From JANMCE01 sp031410595 (GTDB taxonomy: Bacteria > Actinomycetota > Acidimicrobiia > Acidimicrobiales > Ilumatobacteraceae), in the NCBI GenBank assembly GCA_031410595.1, contig JANNZM010000072.1, positions 58,890 through 122,889 of the forward strand: 64,000 bases of DNA, written 5' to 3'. A program made the position numbers and the translations under genes. Positions 26,681 to 35,220 of the stretch are shown here, one piece after another (position 1 is the stretch's first letter; each line of letters opens with the position of its first letter). The notes below the pieces were generated by a model. The model had not been told where the DNA came from. It ran no database searches and worked only from the letters and a program-made list of their open reading frames with translations.

Positions 26681-28294
26681 CTACCGAGCGCGGGTCGGGT
26701 GGGTGACGACGGGTAGCACGCTCTTCATGCGCTGGGCACCGAGCTGATCGGCGATGTCCTCAAGCCCGTCGAGCTGCTGGCTCTTCATGGGTATGGCCAG
26801 CACGATGGTGTCCGCCATCTGAGCGAACTGCATGGTGGTGGCGGCTTCGAGCAGCGCCCCGCCGTCGATGACCACAACGTGCGCATGCGCCATGGCACCG
26901 GACAGCAGCTCGGCGACATCGGTGCGACGAAGCCATGAACGACCGTCAACCGGCCCGAGACCGAGCACCTCAACGCCCGTAGTCGACGTCTCGGTGAAGG
27001 CACCGAACGTATCGTCCAGGGACGCACCGCTGCGGGTACGGGAGCGGGTCTTGACATCACCCGAGCGCGCGAGGAGCGCCGGAATGCCACCCTGTCGGTC
27101 GGCCTGGAACTGGTAGGTGATGGCGCCTGTCTGCTGGTCGGCATCAATGAGCACGACGGACAAACCAGATTGCGCAAACCGCGATGCCAGCGCGACCGCC
27201 AGCGTCGACGTAGCCGCCGGACGGGTGGAGCCAGCCACCAGCACCGACAGGGACTTGTCGTCGGTGGCACGGGCCTCGGCCCGCACACAGAGTTGATCGA
27301 TCATTTGCGCGGTGTCGTTCGGCAGGTCCTTCAGCAGTGTCGGGAGTCCCGCCGCCATGGCCGACGAGCGACCGAGCCGACCGACGACGGGTTGGCCAAG
27401 GGCGTGGCCGACATCCTGCTCGTCGACAGCCTTGCCGGACAGTCGAGCCAGCGCCATGGCGAGTGCCAGCCCGAGCAGGCCACCACCGATAAGGCCGGCC
27501 GCAGGAAGCAGTTTGGACTTGACGGGAACGGGCACCGTGGGAACGACCGCAGGCTGGACAACTTCACTGGCAACCTTGACGTTGGCGGCCTGTTCGAGCT
27601 GAGCCTTGCTGGACAACACCTGGGACTGCTCGGCACGAAGTGACTGCAGATCACCTTCGATCTGCCCGTTGCTGTCAAGGGCCGTATCGAGGCGTTGGCG
27701 GGCTTCATTCAAGGTGGCCTGGGCGAGACCCGTCGGCGCAGCAAGGGTGAGGTTGGCCGCGTTGACGGCCTGAGAGTTCGTCTCTCGCTTCTTTTGCAGC
27801 ACGACTATCTCGGATTTGATCTGGGCCAGTTGCTGGGTGAACGAAGCGACAGCCGGACCCTGCTGTTCGGCCGCTCGAGTCTTGAGATCGGCGATGTAGG
27901 TGTTGACGTAGGTGTTGGCGATAGCGGCGGCTTGCTGGGGATCGGCAAGGGTAACGCCCACCGTCACAAGATCGCTGCGGGGCTCATGTGTCACCGTGGT
28001 CGCACGGGAGACGCTGTCAGTAGTCTGACCCGGATACTGCAATGCGACCTTCTCGGCAATGAATGAGCTCTGCAGAACGCTGAGCTGACTGAGGACATAG
28101 CGGTCGGGGTCATTCAAAAAGACTGTGCCCCCGAGCGCATTCTGGGGCGGCTGGATGTTCACGAGCGCTCGGGCCTGGTAGGTCGCGACCTTGCGGCCGT
28201 TGGCGAAATAGCCACCGGCGGCGCCGAGAATCGATAGCAGCACTACCAGCCACCAACGGCGGCGGATAGCGGAGAAGAGATAGGACAATTCCAC
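26681..28294 (-). CDS. Wzz-type polysaccharide co-polymerase with degenerate BY-kinase domain
   Basis: 537 residues from a GTG at 28294, chosen because GGAAGGA stands 7 bases before it; a GTG ten codons upstream has no such site. Residues 1-30 contain a Wzz N-terminal helix (LFSAIRRRWWLVVLLSIL), followed by a coiled-coil periplasmic region and a second membrane helix (LLPAAGLIGGGLLGLALAMA). The cytoplasmic end resembles a CpsD/BY-kinase ATPase: LSVLVAGSTRPAATSTLAVA in the Walker A position has no GKS/T, while a DAD Walker A' and a VVVID Walker B remain. It should set polysaccharide chain length; nucleotide use is doubtful. Confidence 0.83.
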   Translation of the reverse strand: MELSYLFSAIRRRWWLVVLLSILGAAGGYFANGRKVATYQARALVNIQPPQNALGGTVFLNDPDRYVLSQLSVLQSSFIAEKVALQYPGQTTDSVSRATTVTHEPRSDLVTVGVTLADPQQAAAIANTYVNTYIADLKTRAAEQQGPAVASFTQQLAQIKSEIVVLQKKRETNSQAVNAANLTLAAPTGLAQATLNEARQRLDTALDSNGQIEGDLQSLRAEQSQVLSSKAQLEQAANVKVASEVVQPAVVPTVPVPVKSKLLPAAGLIGGGLLGLALAMALARLSGKAVDEQDVGHALGQPVVGRLGRSSAMAAGLPTLLKDLPNDTAQMIDQLCVRAEARATDDKSLSVLVAGSTRPAATSTLAVALASRFAQSGLSVVLIDADQQTGAITYQFQADRQGGIPALLARSGDVKTRSRTRSGASLDDTFGAFTETSTTGVEVLGLGPVDGRSWLRRTDVAELLSGAMAHAHVVVIDGGALLEAATTMQFAQMADTIVLAIPMKSQQLDGLEDIADQLGAQRMKSVLPVVTHPTRAR

Positions 28295-28363
28295 TAGAGG
28301 GTCCTTCCGGATTGGAACGAGCACTCTCTGAACAGAATGCGCATTGGAGCACAGGCCATGAAT

Positions 28364-29692
28364 TTATGAAGGCGACAGGAACGCATGAGCGACTTTCTCG
28401 AGCGAGGCATCATTCGACAAATCTGCCGAATGAGCGGCGGCCGCATTGCGGCGAAGCCTGCGCCAGGGAGGCTGTTCCGCGCGCAGGGTCATTCCGCGGC
28501 ACAGACAAATGAAAGGGATCCACGGCCCGAGAAAGAGGCTCTCGGACAATGACATCACGGCGATGGCAAGCCCGGCAATGACGATGGCCGCACCCACCGC
28601 ACTTCCGAGCCGGGCCAGTCGCAGCGAGGACGTGAGTGTTGGTATGAAAAGGCACACAAACAACACAATGCCGATGACACCGACCTGCAGGATGACATCC
28701 AACGCACCGTTGTGCGCATGAAACGCCCGAAATCCGATGCGGCGCATGATGGAGAATGTGGGTTCAACGTTCTCGGAAATCCAAACTCCGCCGTAGCCAT
28801 AGCCCAGGAGAGGGCGCCGCTCTATTCCCCAAAGCGCCCCCGACCAGATGTTGGTGCGACCGGTGAACGTGGCGTCCTTGCCGTATGCAGCCAGGACGAT
28901 CGGCAGAGTACTCAGACCGACCACCATCGAAACCAGCAAACCGGCAAAGGAAAAGAAGACGAACGGCGCTGTCATGCGCCTTTGTTGCTTTATGAACGCG
29001 CGCAACCAGTTCCAGGCGGTGATTACAAAGATGATGCCGGCCAATCCGGTTCCGGAACGCGAGCCAATCAAGAGCACCGCAATCACACCGAAGGCCACCC
29101 ATCGCCTGCGACGGTGAGTCTCAAACGCCAGAAGGAAGACCACGCCGACAACCAGCAGCGTGCTCATGGCGTTTTTGTGAACAAACGGCCCGTGCCATCC
29201 GGGTAACGCTCCCTCATTCGCGGTGGCGGCTTGCACCCTGGTGGCAGGGTTGGTCACGAGGCTGAAAACGATGTAGCCGAGCAATGTGTAATAGCCATGC
29301 AGAAATCCACGCACAATCAGCTCGCCGGGCACCGACGCGCCAATGGCAAGAAAGATGAACGCTGGGATCAGGAACCGTTCCGATTTGTTCACAAACAGGG
29401 TGGAGTCATAGACCCACGTTGCGCTTACCAGACACCATCCCACGAAGGCGATCGCGGCCGTGCTGATGCGCATGCGTGCGAAGGTGCCTCTGGCGGATGT
29501 AAGCAGCGCCAGTACCCCCAGGCCAGAAACACCCAGGATGGCAATCGTCGGTAGCGGAACAGCCTCAAACGTGATCAACGGCATGAGGAACAAATAGATG
29601 ACGATGAGCCGTTCATGGATCACCTCGTTCGGTACCCGTGCGCCCAGGCTGATGCCGCGTCGTCGCACCAGCGGCTGGTTGATAGTCGCCAT
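28364..29692 (-). CDS. O-antigen ligase/polymerase (Wzy-like)
   Basis: 442 residues from an ATG at 29692 that shares one base with the GT2 stop (TAATG). It has about 11-12 membrane helices and a large central external loop with WHGPFVHKNAMSTLLVVG, a Wzy_C/WaaL-type signature, then TGRTNIWSGALWGIERRPLLGYGYGG. These proteins polymerise or ligate undecaprenyl-linked oligosaccharide units outside the membrane. The neighbouring flippase, GT2 and Wzz make polymerase the likely role. The last 35 residues are polar. Confidence 0.85.
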   Translation of the reverse strand: MATINQPLVRRRGISLGARVPNEVIHERLIVIYLFLMPLITFEAVPLPTIAILGVSGLGVLALLTSARGTFARMRISTAAIAFVGWCLVSATWVYDSTLFVNKSERFLIPAFIFLAIGASVPGELIVRGFLHGYYTLLGYIVFSLVTNPATRVQAATANEGALPGWHGPFVHKNAMSTLLVVGVVFLLAFETHRRRRWVAFGVIAVLLIGSRSGTGLAGIIFVITAWNWLRAFIKQQRRMTAPFVFFSFAGLLVSMVVGLSTLPIVLAAYGKDATFTGRTNIWSGALWGIERRPLLGYGYGGVWISENVEPTFSIMRRIGFRAFHAHNGALDVILQVGVIGIVLFVCLFIPTLTSSLRLARLGSAVGAAIVIAGLAIAVMSLSESLFLGPWIPFICLCRGMTLRAEQPPWRRLRRNAAAAHSADLSNDASLEKVAHAFLSPS

Positions 29693-30531
29693 TAACGGTT
29701 GACCAGTCGGGAGGAGTCGTCTCGTTCCCATTGCGTGCCGGTGCGCTGGGCCAGAATCCGCCCCGCGGTGACGAAGGCGGCATAGACCGTTGCGTCCGCG
29801 AATGACGACGGGCCGCGAATCGACCGCACGAGTGACAAGACGGTCTGCTTGGTCGTGAGTGGGGCAATGTCGGGGAACATGTCGCCAAGCTGTCGATTGC
29901 CGCGCACGTTGCGAGCGAGCACGCGAGTGAGCGAACGACTATCCCGCGGTGGGTGCACCACAACAGGCGCCGCATCGATGATCTCGGCTCTGCCCTCCGG
30001 CACTACTCGTGCGGCGAAGAGATCGTCACCCAACACATTCGGGAACGCGCCGAAGAGCTGTCGGGTTTCCCACGACAGCCCGTAGCTACCGCCACCGGAA
30101 AACTCTTGTCGCACACTGGACAATCGGCTCCGAGCCCGGTGAAATGAACAAACCAGCCAACTCGCACCATCGACATCGACCACAGCGGGCGGGCGGGCAC
30201 CTCCCGCACCCGCTGCGAGCCGAGCGAAAACAGCCTTCGCTGAGGCCGCTGACATGGCGATATCGGCGTCGAGGTAGATTCGCGGGCCGGGTCCGAGTTG
30301 GGCCTCGGCCGCCCGAATCGCGCCGGACTTGCCGGGTTCGGGAACGTCTAGCACGGTGATCCAACTGGCCACTGCTCGGGCCTTGGCGATCGTATCGTCG
30401 GTGCAACCGTTGGCTGCCACGATTACCGTGACTTCTTCAGGCGCAAACCCATCCAGCAGAACGCGCAGGGTGTGTTCAATCACGGCCGACTCGTTGTGGG
30501 CTGGGATGATGATGGCGGGTTGCAAAGTCAC
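29692..30531 (-). CDS. Glycosyltransferase family 2
   Basis: 279 residues from a GTG at 30531 that overlaps the flippase stop as GTGA. It is a GT-A fold enzyme: IIIPAHNESAVIEHTL at the N terminus, VIVAANGCTDDTIAKA, PEPGKSGAIRAAEAQL, and the DXD motif in IYLDADIAMS. The acceptor-side region includes GGGSYGLSWETRQLFG and a later DDLFAARVV. It probably adds a sugar to the undecaprenyl-linked repeat unit whose first sugar-phosphate is installed by the wecA-like gene. A longer frame upstream contains no GT2 sequence and overlaps the flippase. Confidence 0.85.
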   Translation of the reverse strand: MTLQPAIIIPAHNESAVIEHTLRVLLDGFAPEEVTVIVAANGCTDDTIAKARAVASWITVLDVPEPGKSGAIRAAEAQLGPGPRIYLDADIAMSAASAKAVFARLAAGAGGARPPAVVDVDGASWLVCSFHRARSRLSSVRQEFSGGGSYGLSWETRQLFGAFPNVLGDDLFAARVVPEGRAEIIDAAPVVVHPPRDSRSLTRVLARNVRGNRQLGDMFPDIAPLTTKQTVLSLVRSIRGPSSFADATVYAAFVTAGRILAQRTGTQWERDDSSRLVNR

Positions 30532-31844
30532 GGCCACAGCACCCGCTTTCGTTCGCGGGCCCATGTGCGTTCGAGCACATGGTTTTCCTGCTGCTGATAC
30601 TTGTGGAGCGCAACCCATGAGGCGACCACAAGGGCTACCTCGGTGATGAACGTGGCCGCGAGCGCACCCTTCCAGGAGAATTTGGGAATGAGGATGATGT
30701 AGAGCGTGAGCGAAAACAGGGCAGAAGCGAGGTTGAACAGCATCCGCGTTCGGACCTTGCCCAGTCCGAGCAGCCCATTGTCGGCAAAGTTTCGACAACC
30801 TCGCAGCAACACCAGCGGCGACAACCAGCGCAGCTGCGTGATCGCGGTGGTGAAGTTGGGCGCCAGAACTCGAAGCATGAACGGGCCCATGACGTTGAGA
30901 CCGATCACCGCCAGCACGCCGTAGCCGGCGCCGAGCGCAGTGAACTTTCGCGCCCGATGGACGTGCTCACTCAGTCGACTACCGCGCTGGACCGACTGCG
31001 TATGCGTGGCGCTTTCCATGGCGGCCAACGGCACCATGGCCAGGCGGGCGACCCGATATGCGATCCCGTAGAGGCCGGCGTCTTCCTTGAAGTGCGAGGC
31101 GGCCATGATGGGCTTGTCGCCTTCCTCGTTCACGGCGTACGAACCGACCGATGCCATGAAGGTCGCGGCCGTCGCCAGATGGTGACGCATTGGTTGACCC
31201 GGACTTGGGAAGAACCCGATCCGTCGCGCGATGAGCAGGCTGCAGATGAGCCAGATCGCAAGCTGCGTCGTGAGCAACGCCAGCCCGATGTTCACAAAGC
31301 TGATCGACCCGAATCGCCACAGCGCGCCAAGGGCGACGGCCTTGCCCAGCGCGCCAGTGGTGCGAACCCACTGCCCGGCTCGCACCGAAATAGTCGACTG
31401 CGCCAACATGGCCAGCGGCAGCACGGCTGCGGCACCGATCAATTCGGCTGCTGCGAGTGCCGCGATGCTTGCAAGTGAAACTTCATGGATCAGCACTCCG
31501 CCCAGCAGGATCACGACCGCCATGCCAAGCGCACTCAGCATGCAGAGATACGTCAACGTCGAGTGCATCGTGGTCTTGGCGGCCTCGCGTTCGCGCACGA
31601 TCCACTGCGGAATGACCAGCGCCGCCCAACTGGTGCAACTGGCAACGGCGAAACCGATGATCCCGTAGATACCGGCGTACTTTCCGTACTGCACCTTGTT
31701 GAAGTGATGGCTCACGATCAGCACCGACACCATCGAGGCGACCAGGGTGGAGCCCTCCGCGATCAAGGCCCAGAGGAGGTTCTGCGACAGACCATGTTTG
31801 CGGTGGGGTGTGGTTAGCGCAGGCACAGACTGCTGCACGGGCAC
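30528..31844 (-). CDS. Polysaccharide flippase (Wzx/MVF superfamily)
   Basis: 438 residues, mostly membrane: about 12 helices. Sequence features such as LWALIAEGSTLVASMVSVLI and GKYAGIYGIIGF at the N terminus, and SPLVLLRGCRNFADNGLLGL near the end, fit the oligosaccharide-flippase family. It would move the lipid-linked repeat unit across the membrane. GTG start with no strong ribosome site, so the true start may be slightly downstream. The 247 bases upstream (to the sugar dehydrogenase stop at 32092) hold no gene; a promoter could lie there. Confidence 0.85.
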   Translation of the reverse strand: MPVQQSVPALTTPHRKHGLSQNLLWALIAEGSTLVASMVSVLIVSHHFNKVQYGKYAGIYGIIGFAVASCTSWAALVIPQWIVREREAAKTTMHSTLTYLCMLSALGMAVVILLGGVLIHEVSLASIAALAAAELIGAAAVLPLAMLAQSTISVRAGQWVRTTGALGKAVALGALWRFGSISFVNIGLALLTTQLAIWLICSLLIARRIGFFPSPGQPMRHHLATAATFMASVGSYAVNEEGDKPIMAASHFKEDAGLYGIAYRVARLAMVPLAAMESATHTQSVQRGSRLSEHVHRARKFTALGAGYGVLAVIGLNVMGPFMLRVLAPNFTTAITQLRWLSPLVLLRGCRNFADNGLLGLGKVRTRMLFNLASALFSLTLYIILIPKFSWKGALAATFITEVALVVASWVALHKYQQQENHVLERTWARERKRVLWP

Positions 31845-32091
31845 TCACATCACTTTCGACAGGGGCTTCTCTTCGGCACAAAGAGACACGGGTACCCGCG
31901 GACCGCACCGACTTTACCGACCGTGTCGGCCGGAATGGAGAGTCGTCCGACACAACGACATCAAGATTCCGTGTCGATCTGACAGACAGTTGCTCTGGGC
32001 GTTCGCCCGATTACCAAGCGCAGCAAACCTGCGGATCAGCAGAAGTCCGCGTCACAAAGGGCCAGGTCAGGTACTTGGAGGGAGGGCGCTG

Positions 32092-35000
32092 CTATGTGGT
32101 GTACCAACCGGCCAGATCCACCAGGAGGTGGGCGCTGACGGTGGTTTGCAACGACACACCTCCGTCGTGCAGCAGCGTCGTGACGTGGTTGGCAATGGTC
32201 TGTCCGCCCTCGACGTTGAGATTGGATGTGTTGGGCACGGCCTGACCCAGCGGATAAACCGTGACGAATCCGGGTGCCACGGCGTCGACAACGGTGGTGT
32301 TGCCAACGATGGCAAGCACGCCCGCAGCGGGTACGCCCCGCCGACCGGCCACAGCAAGGTTGGTGCTGCTCCCGCCGATGGGTTTGGTGTCGTTACGGGT
32401 GTCGAGCAGTCGGACCGGGCTAGCAGGCACGAACAGCCCGCTGCTTGATGCCGGCCCGATCCCGCCTGCGGTGAAGTAGCCGACGACATCGACAATGAGG
32501 TGCGCGCCGTTGGACGTGAGCAGCGAGATGGCTCCGCCGTCGCCCAGTTTCACGATGACCTGGTTGGCACGCGTCTGCCCGACGTGATCAAGGTTGATGT
32601 TGGACACCTGCGGAGCCTTGCCCCCGGTCGGCCACACCGTGACAAAGCCGGGTGCGCTGGCGTCGTCGGCCGTCACGTTGAGCACGACAGCTTCGGCTCC
32701 ACTGGCCGGCACGCCAACTGATCCGCCAACCGTGACCGTGCGCTCCGCGTTGCCGTCCGGTTTTGGGCCAAGACCACGGGTGTCATAGAGACGTTGCGGC
32801 GACGGCAGCGGCACGAAGCGACCGTCGACGGAACTCGGCGACGCCGTGTAGTAACCGAACACGTCGACCAGAATATGTGCGCTGGTAGTCGACAAGATCG
32901 TGATGGCACCGTTACTGCCGGGCGACACCGTGACGAGGTTCGGCGCGGTCTCGCCAGTGCGGACGTTGATGTTGGAGACGCTCGGCGCCAACGCGCCACT
33001 CGGCCATACCGTGACAAACCCGGCGTCGGCCGCGTCCAGCGCCGTGACGTTCACGACCACGGCAGTCGCGCCAAGACCGGGAACGCCACCAACGCCGGTC
33101 ACACCAACCTCTACCGGCACGTTGGCCTGCGGTTTGGCACCGAGGTTGCGCGAATCGAAGAGGCGCAACGGCGCAAGGGGAACGTACTTGCTTTCGCACA
33201 TCGCGGTCGGCTCGAACGTTGCCACCAGCGACTGGCCGGCCGCAGCGATTACCGTATGGACCCGCGCTCCCCCGTCGGACCACCGCACGAACCGCTGCCT
33301 TACGCCGTTGACGCACTGCTCAGCCGGAACCTCAACGCTGTGTTGAAAGCCCGGGACGGTATCGATGGCGAAGGGAAGGGCCTGTGTGATGCCACTCATC
33401 ACCGCGTTGGTGGCGATGTTCGACGTGACCGGAACCGTGATCCTCGTGGGCTTGATCTCGATCGAAGTCGTGGTGGAAACGTTGCTGGCATCAGTAGCCG
33501 TCAGCGAGATGAGAAACGACGTGTCGCCGGAAAATTCATGGCCGCTGGTCGGAATCGGAAGCGACACCGAATTGCCTGGCTGATTGCTGATTTCCGGGTG
33601 GGTGTGGCTGTCGTGCTTGAACACAATGGTCCACGACAGCTTGCTGGCCGCGAGGGCCGCGCCGGTTGCATCGGTGGCGGTGCCGGTGGCTACCACCGTT
33701 TGCCCGGCGGCGAACACGAAGCCGTTGGCCGGGCTAGTGATGGTGACGTTCGGGCCGTCACCGACCTTGATCGTGATGGGGTTGGCGTTGACGGTGACGC
33801 CACCTGCGGTCACCTTCAGCAGGGCGCTGTAGGTGCCACCGCTGACGTAGCGGTGGACCGGCGACGGCAGGGTCGATGTGGTGCCATCGCCGAAATTCCA
33901 CAGGTACGACACGGGGTTGCCGGCCGGGTCGGAGGCGGCGCCGGTGAACGTTACGTCACGCCCGACCGGCCCGGTGACGGCGTTGGCCGAGGCGGTCTGT
34001 ACGACGGGGTGCGGGCCGTAGGTGATGCGGCGCAGGTTCCCGGTGAAGATGTCGAGGAAGTAGATGTTGCCGTCGGGGCTGACGTCGACCCAGACCGGAG
34101 CCTCATCCAGAGTGTTCGTTTGCAGTTTGTGGACGAGCCCAGAGTTGGTTGTCGGTTGCCCGCTGGCATCGGGCCTCATCCATGAGATGGTGGATGACGG
34201 ATAGTCGCCGTAGATATACGCACCCGACAGGGGGAAGTTGCCGGTGCGGTACATCTGTCCGCCGATGATCGCCTTGTTGAAACAGCACGCAACACCTGCC
34301 GTGTGTCCGTACGTAAGCACCGGTCCGGTTACCCCAGCGGGGCAAGCCAAACCGCTCTTGGGCTGCCCCAGCGGTCCTTCGCAGAGCGGCCAGCCGTAGT
34401 TGGCTCCGGCCTGGCCAACGTTGATCTCCTCGTACGCCGTCTCCGCCACGTTGCCGCCGACGTCGCCAATCCAGAGTGGCAATGCCGGAGCACCTTGCGG
34501 ATTGGCCGTCGTGCGGGCGCGCTCAAACTGGCTTCGATACGGGTTCCGCAGCCCGTACGCCCAGATTTCTTGGATGGTCTTGCCGGGGATCACCGGGTTG
34601 TCGGTCGGCACCGTGCCGTCGAGATCGATGCGCAGCACCTTGCCGAACACGTTGGTCAGATCCTGCGACAGGCTGGCGAGCGCATCGCCGATGGTCAGGT
34701 AGAACTTGCCGTCGGGACCAATGTCGAGCGAGCCGCCAATGTGGTTGGTCGGATCGGCGTAGACCGTTCGCAACGGCCCCGGACTCCACCAGATCGTGGC
34801 GTTGGAGGACACCGTCGTAAAGAGCGAATCGACTTCAAGCCTCGCAATCCGAAGCTTCGAATCCGAGTTGGCCGAGTAGTACACGTACAGGCGGTGATTG
34901 GTGGCGAACGCAAGGTCGACAACGATGTCCAGCGCACCCGATTCACCGCGCGAGTCCACATCGGGCATCGTGTAGAGCAGCGACTTGGTTTCGGTCGTCG

Positions 35001-35220
35001 GGTTCACCACGTACAACGAACCCGGTTTGGTCAGCACCACCATGCGACCATCCGGAAGCCAGTCCGCCGCCACCGCCTGAGACATACCGCCGATGACAAA
35101 CTCGTCGTTGACCAACGCCGGGTCGAACGTCGGCGCTGCGTGTGCGGGCGCGCCGAAGACGCACAGACCGCTCAGGATCATGCAGATCGTCGAGACGAGG
35201 GCGAGAACGCTTCTTCTCAC
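32092..35220 (-). CDS. Secreted PQQ-type sugar dehydrogenase with PKD and C-terminal repeats
   Basis: 1042 residues from a GTG overlapping the wecA-like stop as GTGA. Residues 1-29 are a signal peptide ending at AHA. Residues 35-400 are a six-bladed propeller of the glucose/sorbosone dehydrogenase family (GSLDIGPDGKFYLTIGDA, GKVLRIDLDG, GLRNPYRSQFE, GDVGGNVAETAYEEIN, GANYGWPLCEGPL). A PKD domain follows at about 405-485 (SYLWNFGDGTTSTL). Residues 490-670 form two further beta domains. Three homologous repeats end the protein (about 674-1042). The expected role is PQQ-dependent oxidation of a sugar or glycan outside the cell; the genetic coupling to a polysaccharide-initiating enzyme suggests an exopolysaccharide link (inference). 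Confidence 0.85.
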   Translation of the reverse strand: MRRSVLALVSTICMILSGLCVFGAPAHAAPTFDPALVNDEFVIGGMSQAVAADWLPDGRMVVLTKPGSLYVVNPTTETKSLLYTMPDVDSRGESGALDIVVDLAFATNHRLYVYYSANSDSKLRIARLEVDSLFTTVSSNATIWWSPGPLRTVYADPTNHIGGSLDIGPDGKFYLTIGDALASLSQDLTNVFGKVLRIDLDGTVPTDNPVIPGKTIQEIWAYGLRNPYRSQFERARTTANPQGAPALPLWIGDVGGNVAETAYEEINVGQAGANYGWPLCEGPLGQPKSGLACPAGVTGPVLTYGHTAGVACCFNKAIIGGQMYRTGNFPLSGAYIYGDYPSSTISWMRPDASGQPTTNSGLVHKLQTNTLDEAPVWVDVSPDGNIYFLDIFTGNLRRITYGPHPVVQTASANAVTGPVGRDVTFTGAASDPAGNPVSYLWNFGDGTTSTLPSPVHRYVSGGTYSALLKVTAGGVTVNANPITIKVGDGPNVTITSPANGFVFAAGQTVVATGTATDATGAALAASKLSWTIVFKHDSHTHPEISNQPGNSVSLPIPTSGHEFSGDTSFLISLTATDASNVSTTTSIEIKPTRITVPVTSNIATNAVMSGITQALPFAIDTVPGFQHSVEVPAEQCVNGVRQRFVRWSDGGARVHTVIAAAGQSLVATFEPTAMCESKYVPLAPLRLFDSRNLGAKPQANVPVEVGVTGVGGVPGLGATAVVVNVTALDAADAGFVTVWPSGALAPSVSNINVRTGETAPNLVTVSPGSNGAITILSTTSAHILVDVFGYYTASPSSVDGRFVPLPSPQRLYDTRGLGPKPDGNAERTVTVGGSVGVPASGAEAVVLNVTADDASAPGFVTVWPTGGKAPQVSNINLDHVGQTRANQVIVKLGDGGAISLLTSNGAHLIVDVVGYFTAGGIGPASSSGLFVPASPVRLLDTRNDTKPIGGSSTNLAVAGRRGVPAAGVLAIVGNTTVVDAVAPGFVTVYPLGQAVPNTSNLNVEGGQTIANHVTTLLHDGGVSLQTTVSAHLLVDLAGWYTT
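32095..33200 (-). repeat. Three C-terminal coding repeats of about 120 residues
   Basis: Each unit has the order RLFDSRN/RLYDTRG/RLLDTRN, a GVGGVPGLGATAVVVNVTA-like strand, AGFVTVWPSG or AGFVTVYPLG, SNINVRTGETA-like, and a closing HILVDVFGYYT or HLLVDLAGWYT. This unit recurs in many secreted Acidimicrobiia proteins as far as I know, where it may bind the cell surface; it has no well-known function. Confidence 0.8.

Noticed and set aside
32794..34185. Long plus-strand frame of 463 codons opposite the sugar dehydrogenase
   Set aside because: It is antisense to a well-supported gene, is very rich in Arg/His/Asp from codon mirroring, and has no recognisable sequence.
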